Assembly (NCBI GenBank): GCA_003252535.1
Contig: QKDN01000054.1
Coordinates: forward strand, 62,001-126,000
Reading direction: 5' to 3'
Source: Campylobacterota bacterium
GTDB lineage: Bacteria > Campylobacterota > Campylobacteria > Campylobacterales > Sulfurovaceae
DNA: 64,000 nucleotides
Shown here: positions 58,715-64,000 of the stretch, one piece after another
Layout: the number at the start of each line of letters is the position of its first letter
Position numbering within the stretch: the first letter of the stretch is position 1
The notes under the pieces: model-generated
What the model was told of the DNA's origin: nothing
The model's input: the letters and a program-made list of their open reading frames with translations, nothing else
Database searches by the model: none
Program-made: the position numbers and the translations under genes

Positions 58715-59392
58715 TCACCGCAGCCGATACCCCATCCCCGATACGTTCCTGATATAGTCGCCGCCGAGCTTTTTGCGGAGGTCGCGTATGACGCTTCGGA
58801 TCGCGGAGGGGGTCATCGGCTTGCTGCCCCAGACGCTTGATTCGATGCTTTCGTAGGTGTGGACGCTTTGGGGTTCTTTGTAGAGGAGCTTCAGCAGGAG
58901 CATCTCTTTGTTATTGAGGGGTATTTCCTCGCTGTCACGAAGGATCGCGCTGCGGTTGGGGTCGAAGGCAGTTACTTCATCGATGGGAAATATCTCTTCA
59001 CTGCTGCCAAGCTTCTGGATATAGACCTCGAACGCTCCGAAGAGCTGCTCTTCGGTGATCGGTTTGGTGATGTAGCGGTCGACCCCGCTGTGGATCGCGT
59101 GGAGGAGGAGGTCGGTGTCGGTGTGTGCCGAGACGATGATGGTGAAGAGCTCCGCGCGCTCCCTGCCGATCCTCTCCAGCATCTCGTAGCCGCCCATGTG
59201 GGGCATCTTGAGGTCGGTCATGATGATATCGGGGAGATGCTCCTCGTACTCCTCGAGCCCGTCGAGTCCGTTCATGGCGGTGTAGACCTTCTTGAAGAAG
59301 TGTCCGAGCATCGAGGCGAGGTTCTCGCGGATGATCCGCTCGTCCTCTACGATGAGGATGGTCTTACTTTTGAGCAGTTCGAGATGTTGCAT
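58715..59392 (-). CDS. OmpR/PhoB-type response regulator
   Basis: 225 residues from ATG 59392, preceded by AAGGAG. The open frame extends upstream but only as antisense-like sequence. Receiver domain: ILIVEDERIIREN (acid pocket), IIMTDLKMPHMGG (phosphoacceptor Asp), IIVSAHTDTDLL, and YITKPI (Lys). Winged-helix output ends SAIRSVIRDLRKKLGGDYIRNVSGMGYRLR. Partner of the overlapping histidine kinase. Confidence 0.92.
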   Translation of the reverse strand: MQHLELLKSKTILIVEDERIIRENLASMLGHFFKKVYTAMNGLDGLEEYEEHLPDIIMTDLKMPHMGGYEMLERIGRERAELFTIIVSAHTDTDLLLHAIHSGVDRYITKPITEEQLFGAFEVYIQKLGSSEEIFPIDEVTAFDPNRSAILRDSEEIPLNNKEMLLLKLLYKEPQSVHTYESIESSVWGSKPMTPSAIRSVIRDLRKKLGGDYIRNVSGMGYRLR

Positions 59393-60914
59393 CGGGGCTC
59401 CTTGTGATGGGGATGGTGATGACGAAGGTCGCTCCTCTGTCGCTGTTGTGGGCGTTGAGCGTGCCGTGCATGTGCTTGCGGATGATCTCCTGCGAGATGT
59501 GCAGACCGATCCCCGTGCCGCCGGACTCCTTGGTCGTGAAGTAGGGCTCGAATATCTTGTCGAGATACTCCCGGCTGATCCCGCCTGCGTTGTCGCTGAT
59601 CTCGCAACAGAGGCTCTCCTCTCTGCGGTAGAGTCTGATATCGATCTGCGGGTTGGGGGTAGCCCGCTCGATGAGGACATCCTTGGCGTTGGAGACGAGG
59701 TTGAGGATCACCTGTGAGAACTCGTTGGGGTAGCCATAGGTGACGAGCCCTTCCTCCGAGTCGAGCAGCAACCTGATGTTCCTGTTCTGGAGGGTCGCTT
59801 CGAGGATATTGCAGGCGCGTTTCACCTCTGCGGTGAGGTCGAACTCCTCTTTTTCCTTATTTGGTTTGAAGAAGTTGCTGAAGTCGTCGATGGTGCGCGA
59901 CATATAGCCGAGCTGTTCATTCGCTTCGTCCATGTGCCGGTCGAGGAACTCCCTGTCGACGCCGTTGGCTATAGCTGTCCACTTGATGTTCATCATGATG
60001 GCGCTCACGGCGCTGATGGGCTGGCGCCACTGGTGGGCGATATTGCCGATCATCTCGCCGAGCGCTGCGAGCCTGGACTGGCGGATGAGGAGGTTCTCTT
60101 TTTCCCTCTGCTTCTCCACCTCCTCTCTGACCCGGTTGTGGAGCGTCTGGTTGAACTCATCGAGCTCGGTGACCTTCGCTTCGAGCGAGGTGTTGAGTGA
60201 GGATATCTTCTTCTCGTCGGCGTATTTGATCCGCTGGTGGATGATGAGGGTGAGGATCGCACCGATGGAAGCGATCAGCAGGAAGAGGATCGTCTGCTCC
60301 CTGTCGCGGCTGATGGCGCCGAGCTGCTTGGACTCCTCGGAGATATCGAAGATGACGCTGATACCGCCGCGGATATCGCCCACCTTGTACCCCTGTTTCT
60401 TGTGGCAGACGAGGCACTCCTTCTCTGTCCTGAGCGCGCCCATGAAGCGGAAATCGTTCTCCTTGATGTTCCAGTAGTATTTCGCATCGGGGTTGGAGCG
60501 GAAGTACTCGAGTATCTTCTTCTCATCTTCGTCGGGGGCGTTGTGTTTGTTGATGAGCTTGTCGCTAGTGATCTTGAGCTTGAATCCGTCACGGCGGCTG
60601 GCGATATCGGATATCTGGCGGGTCATAAATGCGGGGTTGACCCATACGAGCGTTTCGTTCTTGTCCGATCTGATGAAATTGGGCTTGAGATAGGGGTTGG
60701 GTGCAAGCTTCTCGGTCTTGAGATAGACGCCGTCATAGGCGGCGTTCCAATGGCGCATATCGACGATGAGGTCGAAGATCGCTATCGCTTTGTTCTTGAG
60801 ACTCTCGTGGAGGAGGGTCTCCTGGGCGGTATAGGTCTTGTTGACCGTCGTCCCTATGATCAGGAAGAGCGACAATAGAAAGAAGATAAAGAGATAGATG
60901 ATCGACTTTTTGAT
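59364..60914 (-). CDS. Sensor histidine kinase with heme-binding (DUF3365-type) periplasmic domain
   Basis: 516 residues if translation starts at the ATC at 60912-60914. AAAGGAG lies five bases before that codon and TATAAT (60933-60938) about 18 bases before it; the only upstream ATG (60989) is before this promoter and has no ribosome site. Helix near 5-22, periplasmic domain with CLVCH, a CXXCH heme c motif, near 165-170, second helix near 210-232, coiled coil, then H-box GNIAHQWRQPIS and ATPase motifs NLVSNAKDVL, DNAGGI, GGTGIGL. It probably senses redox state or a heme ligand. The last 29 bases overlap the regulator gene. Confidence 0.85.
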   Translation of the reverse strand: MKKSIIYLFIFFLLSLFLIIGTTVNKTYTAQETLLHESLKNKAIAIFDLIVDMRHWNAAYDGVYLKTEKLAPNPYLKPNFIRSDKNETLVWVNPAFMTRQISDIASRRDGFKLKITSDKLINKHNAPDEDEKKILEYFRSNPDAKYYWNIKENDFRFMGALRTEKECLVCHKKQGYKVGDIRGGISVIFDISEESKQLGAISRDREQTILFLLIASIGAILTLIIHQRIKYADEKKISSLNTSLEAKVTELDEFNQTLHNRVREEVEKQREKENLLIRQSRLAALGEMIGNIAHQWRQPISAVSAIMMNIKWTAIANGVDREFLDRHMDEANEQLGYMSRTIDDFSNFFKPNKEKEEFDLTAEVKRACNILEATLQNRNIRLLLDSEEGLVTYGYPNEFSQVILNLVSNAKDVLIERATPNPQIDIRLYRREESLCCEISDNAGGISREYLDKIFEPYFTTKESGGTGIGLHISQEIIRKHMHGTLNAHNSDRGATFVITIPITRSPDATSRTAQK

Positions 60915-61109
60915 GGGAACTCCTTTGGGGAAATTATAATATGAATATATATAGTGATATATACTGACCACTGTATAAAAATTAATCATAGAAAAGTATA
61001 AATAATGAGTTTATCCCATTTTTTTCCTCACATTATTTGTTTTAATTACTCTTGTAAATTTATTCGAACGGATAAATGAAAAAAATCACAATAATACGAG
61101 GAGTATGGT

Positions 61110-61925
61110 ATGGCATATGTTGAGCCTTCAGAATTTTCTACCAAGCTTGTCGACTCGGGTGAACAGAAAGTTTACATGTCGACCAAAGACACAGTTATCA
61201 GAGCGTATATGGCGGGTGCGATCCTCGCCCTTGCAGCGGTTTTCGCGGTGACGGTCGCGACGAAGACGGGATCGCCACTTCTTGGCGCACTTTTGTTCCC
61301 TGTAGGGTTCATCATGCTCTACCTTATGAAGTTCGACCTTTTGACAGGTGTATTTACACTGGTTCCCCTCGCATGGCTGGACAAGAGAACGGGTGTGACC
61401 GCAGGACAGGTGCTCAGGAACTGGGGTCTGGTAGCATTGGGTAACTTCCTGGGTGCATTTACGGTCGCGGCGATGATGGCGTATATCTTTACTATGGGAT
61501 TCAACACGGACGGCGGTGAGATCGCTCAGAAGGTTGCGAAGATCGGTGAGGCACGGACACTCGGATATGCACAGTACGGTGTTGACGGCTGGTTCACGGT
61601 ATTTATCAGGGGTATGCTTTGCAACTGGATGGTATCGATGGGTGTTGTGGGTGCGATGATCTCTACATCTGTTTCCGGTAAATGGCTTGCGATGTGGATG
61701 CCGGTCATGCTGTTCTTCTTCATGGGCTTCGAGCACTCGATCGTCAATATGTTCCTCTTCCCGTTCTCTTTGATCATGGGTGGTAACTTCACGATCGCTG
61801 ACTACCTTCTCTGGAACGAGCTTCCTGTGGCACTGGGTAACCTCGTAGGGGGTCTGCTGTTCGTCGGTCTCCCGATCTACTATACCCATGCCAAAGCATC
61901 TGCCAAGAGAAAGCTCAACTCCTGA
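61110..61925 (+). CDS. Formate/nitrite transporter family channel (NirC/FocA type)
   Basis: 271 residues, six helices. The central histidine is in GFEHSIVNMFLFPF and the first constriction near RGMLCNWMVSMGVV. Such pentameric channels carry formate or nitrite; the cyanase gene 39 bases downstream suggests nitrite or cyanate uptake here. GAGGAG six bases upstream of the ATG. Confidence 0.92.
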   Translation: MAYVEPSEFSTKLVDSGEQKVYMSTKDTVIRAYMAGAILALAAVFAVTVATKTGSPLLGALLFPVGFIMLYLMKFDLLTGVFTLVPLAWLDKRTGVTAGQVLRNWGLVALGNFLGAFTVAAMMAYIFTMGFNTDGGEIAQKVAKIGEARTLGYAQYGVDGWFTVFIRGMLCNWMVSMGVVGAMISTSVSGKWLAMWMPVMLFFFMGFEHSIVNMFLFPFSLIMGGNFTIADYLLWNELPVALGNLVGGLLFVGLPIYYTHAKASAKRKLNS

Positions 61926-61964
61926 GGAGTTTGAGTATACTACAAAAACACAAGGAGAGATACA

Positions 61965-62405
61965 ATGAAAAAGATCGAGATGACCGAAGAGATCATGGCT
62001 GCCAAGAAGCACTCAGGGCTCAGCTGGGAAGAGATCGCCGCAAAGGTCGGTATCTCCCCGGTGTTCCTCACCTCTGTCGCTCTGGGGATGAACTCTCTGA
62101 AGCCCGAATTCGTCCCTGGCTTCTGCGAAGTGCTCGGCCTCTCCGATGAGGTGGCTGTCGCATTGCAGGAGTTCCCCAACAAAAAGTGGGATCAGACCGT
62201 ACCGACCGATCCGCTCATCTACAGACTCTATGAGGTGGTCGGCGTATACGGCGGGACGATCAAAGAGATCGTCCATGAGAAGTTCGGCGACGGGATCATG
62301 AGCGCGATCGACTTCTCTATGGATATCGACAAAGAGGAGAACCCTGCAGGTGACAGGGTCAAGATCACTATGAACGGAAAGTTCCTTCCGTACAAGTCCT
62401 GGTAA
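61965..62405 (+). CDS. cynS: Cyanate hydratase (cyanase)
   Basis: 146 residues. Converts cyanate and bicarbonate to ammonia and CO2. Catalytic Arg and Glu in LIYRLYEVVGVYG and Ser in GIMSAIDFSMDI match E. coli R96, E99 and S122. The N-terminal helix-turn-helix-like domain (LSWEEIAAKVGISPVFLTSVALG) is standard. AAGGAGAGATACA precedes the ATG. Its stop overlaps the next start (TAATG). Confidence 0.95.
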   Translation: MKKIEMTEEIMAAKKHSGLSWEEIAAKVGISPVFLTSVALGMNSLKPEFVPGFCEVLGLSDEVAVALQEFPNKKWDQTVPTDPLIYRLYEVVGVYGGTIKEIVHEKFGDGIMSAIDFSMDIDKEENPAGDRVKITMNGKFLPYKSW

Positions 62406-64000
62406 TGTCTGGCAATACGCTTCAGGTCAGCGTGGGACTCTACTCCCACAAAGGCCGCAAAGAGATCAACCAGGACTACCAGGGTGTATCCATCCCCGGG
62501 GATCATTTGCTGACTACTAAAGGTATAGCGCTCGCCATCGCAGACGGCATCAGCAGCAGCGCCGTGAGTCAGGAGGCATCGCAGATGAGCGTAAGCACTT
62601 TCCTCGACGACTACTTCGCCACATCCGAATCATGGAGCGTGCAGAAGTCGGCGGAGAGTGTCATCGATGCGACCAACTCCTGGCTCTATTCGCGAAACAA
62701 AGACAACCTCTACCACCTTGAAAAAGACAAGGGCTTCGTCTGTACCTTTAGCAGTCTGATCATCAAATCGACCACGGCACATATCTTCCACCTCGGTGAC
62801 GCGCGTATCTACCATATCCGTGACCATCAAAGCAGGCAGCTCACCACCGACCACAGGGTCTGGGTATCCAAAGAGCAGAGCTATCTCAGTCGCGCTCTCG
62901 GAATCGACTCGCAGATCATCATCGACTATGAGAGCATACCGCTTCAGAGAGACGATCTCTTCGTGATGGCGACGGATGGGGTCTATGAGTTCGTCACGAT
63001 GGAGTTCATCCTCGAGACGATAGCGCGTTACGAAGGCGACCTCGATATGGCGGCCAAGATCGTCATCGACAAGGCCTACGAGAATGGCAGCGGCGACAAC
63101 CTCACGGTGGGACTGCTCCGCATCGATACTCTCCCCGACAAGGATATCAAGGAGATACATTCGCATCTCTACGAGCGGCCCATCCCCGCTATCCCGGAGG
63201 AGGGGAGCGAGTTCGACGGCTACCACATTCTCCGCAAGCTCAGCTCCTCCTCACGCAGCCACGTCTTCCTCGCAGAGGATATGGAGAACGACCACAAGGT
63301 GGTGATCAAGATCCCATCGATCGACCTTCAGGGGAGCGAAGCCTATCTCGAAAGCTTCCTGCTCGAAGAGTGGGTCGCCAAACGGCTCAATAACAACCAC
63401 ATCCTCAGACCCTACACCCCGGAGCGAAAGAGCAGCTATCTCTACACCGCCACAGAGTATATCGAGGGGAAGAGCCTGCGCCAGTGGATGATCGACAACC
63501 CCAGGCGCGATATCGGGACGGTGCGCGATATCGCCGAGCAGATCGCGCGGGGACTGCTGGCATTTCACAGGATGGAGATGATCCACCAGGATCTCAGACC
63601 CGAGAACATCATGATCGATGCCAGCGGTACGGTCAAGATCATCGACTTCGGCGCAGTAGCGATCAAGGGGATTTCGGAGGTCAATACCTTCATCGAGCGG
63701 GAAGATATGCAGGGGACGATGCAGTACTCCGCCCCCGAGTACTTCCTCGGCGAGGGGGGAACCTACCGCAGCGACCTCTATTCGCTCGGTGTCATCGTCC
63801 ACGAGCTGCTCGGCGGTTCGCTCCCCTACGGTACGAAGATCGCGCGAACGACGAGCAGGGGAGAGCAGAAGAAGCTCCACTACCACACACTCTACCCCGA
63901 TCGTCCAGTCTGGATCGACGAGACGGTGAAGAAGGCGGTCGCCATCGACCCGCTCAAACGCTACAGCGAGCTCTCGGAGTTCCTCTACGATCTCAAGAAT
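62405..64000 (+). CDS. PP2C phosphatase - Ser/Thr kinase fusion beside FNT/cyanase, 3'-truncated
   Basis: At least 532 codons, uninterrupted to the window edge. Phosphatase half: KEINQDYQG, IADGISSS, HLGDARIYH, ATDGVYEF, GSGDNLTVGLL. Kinase half from about residue 270: Lys in HKVVIKIPS, catalytic HQDLRPENIMI (Gln in place of the HRD Arg), IIDFGAV, SAPEYF. The C-terminal end, where the paralogue at 43094 has a membrane helix, is outside the window. Translationally coupled to cynS, hence co-expressed with the channel and cyanase. Confidence 0.9.
   Translation, partial: MSGNTLQVSVGLYSHKGRKEINQDYQGVSIPGDHLLTTKGIALAIADGISSSAVSQEASQMSVSTFLDDYFATSESWSVQKSAESVIDATNSWLYSRNKDNLYHLEKDKGFVCTFSSLIIKSTTAHIFHLGDARIYHIRDHQSRQLTTDHRVWVSKEQSYLSRALGIDSQIIIDYESIPLQRDDLFVMATDGVYEFVTMEFILETIARYEGDLDMAAKIVIDKAYENGSGDNLTVGLLRIDTLPDKDIKEIHSHLYERPIPAIPEEGSEFDGYHILRKLSSSSRSHVFLAEDMENDHKVVIKIPSIDLQGSEAYLESFLLEEWVAKRLNNNHILRPYTPERKSSYLYTATEYIEGKSLRQWMIDNPRRDIGTVRDIAEQIARGLLAFHRMEMIHQDLRPENIMIDASGTVKIIDFGAVAIKGISEVNTFIEREDMQGTMQYSAPEYFLGEGGTYRSDLYSLGVIVHELLGGSLPYGTKIARTTSRGEQKKLHYHTLYPDRPVWIDETVKKAVAIDPLKRYSELSEFLYDLKN

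Noticed and set aside
58715-59680. N-terminal extension of the response regulator
   Set aside because: The first 96 codons are Ser/Arg-rich shadow of the kinase gene; AAGGAG and a receiver domain start at 59392.

Overview
The window looks like a chromosomal segment of a Campylobacterota (epsilonproteobacterial) chemolithotroph of the Sulfurovum/Sulfurimonas type. The evidence is a Pgl-type bacillosamine cluster, the typical S21 protein, a SO_0444-type metal permease, a cyanase/FNT pair and isolated TATAAT promoters without clear -35 boxes. Coding DNA is GC-rich and favours C-ending codons. Intergenic DNA and a few small ORFs are AT-rich. No rRNA, tRNA, CRISPR array or complete insertion sequence was seen.

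Layout. 0-3.2 kb: end of a sugar acetyltransferase, then pglE and pglF. 3.2-7.3 kb: small secreted proteins, an orphan ATPase, a low-molecular-weight phosphatase, cutA and a ParE-type toxin/antitoxin pair. 7.4-10.5 kb: porin, phosphate-binding-like protein and membrane adenylate cyclase. 10.6-27.9 kb: mostly housekeeping metabolism (thiG, purN, nnr, rpsU, ppk2, purT, a hydroxyacid dehydrogenase, a fumarate-reductase-like flavoprotein, ispA, tkt, ilvE, an SPFH protein, hisIE). 28-32.5 kb: an exported three-gene group ending in a LamB-like porin, then a Sufu-domain gene. 32.7-53.1 kb: a nitrate assimilation region (nrtABD, two nitrate reductase catalytic subunits, narK, nirA, a DmsB-DmsC fusion, cysG), interrupted by a toxin/antitoxin and VWA segment bounded by a 78-bp direct repeat. 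53.1-58.7 kb: MoxR/VWA pair, flavin monooxygenase with TetR regulator, DUF1003 protein. 58.7-64 kb: heme-type two-component system, FNT channel, cyanase and a truncated phosphatase-kinase.

How it fits together. Nitrate enters by NrtABD or NarK, is reduced by Nas-type enzymes and NirA, and CysG supplies the siroheme NirA needs. FNT and cyanase add nitrite and cyanate nitrogen. A PP2C-phosphatase/Ser-Thr-kinase fusion sits beside NarK, and another sits beside FNT/CynS. The nas and nirA promoters share one sequence motif at identical spacing and are both followed by the same structured leader element.

The most notable hidden system is a family of three 174-175 bp intergenic cassettes (16191-16364, 20324-20498, 31571-31745). 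Each encodes a 19-20 residue hydrophobic peptide with a good ribosome binding site and is covered from the other end by a convergent TATAAT promoter. They resemble the enterobacterial Ibs/Sib type I toxin-antitoxin loci. A second family is a four-copy structured repeat with co-varying stems, always in the leader of a same-strand gene.
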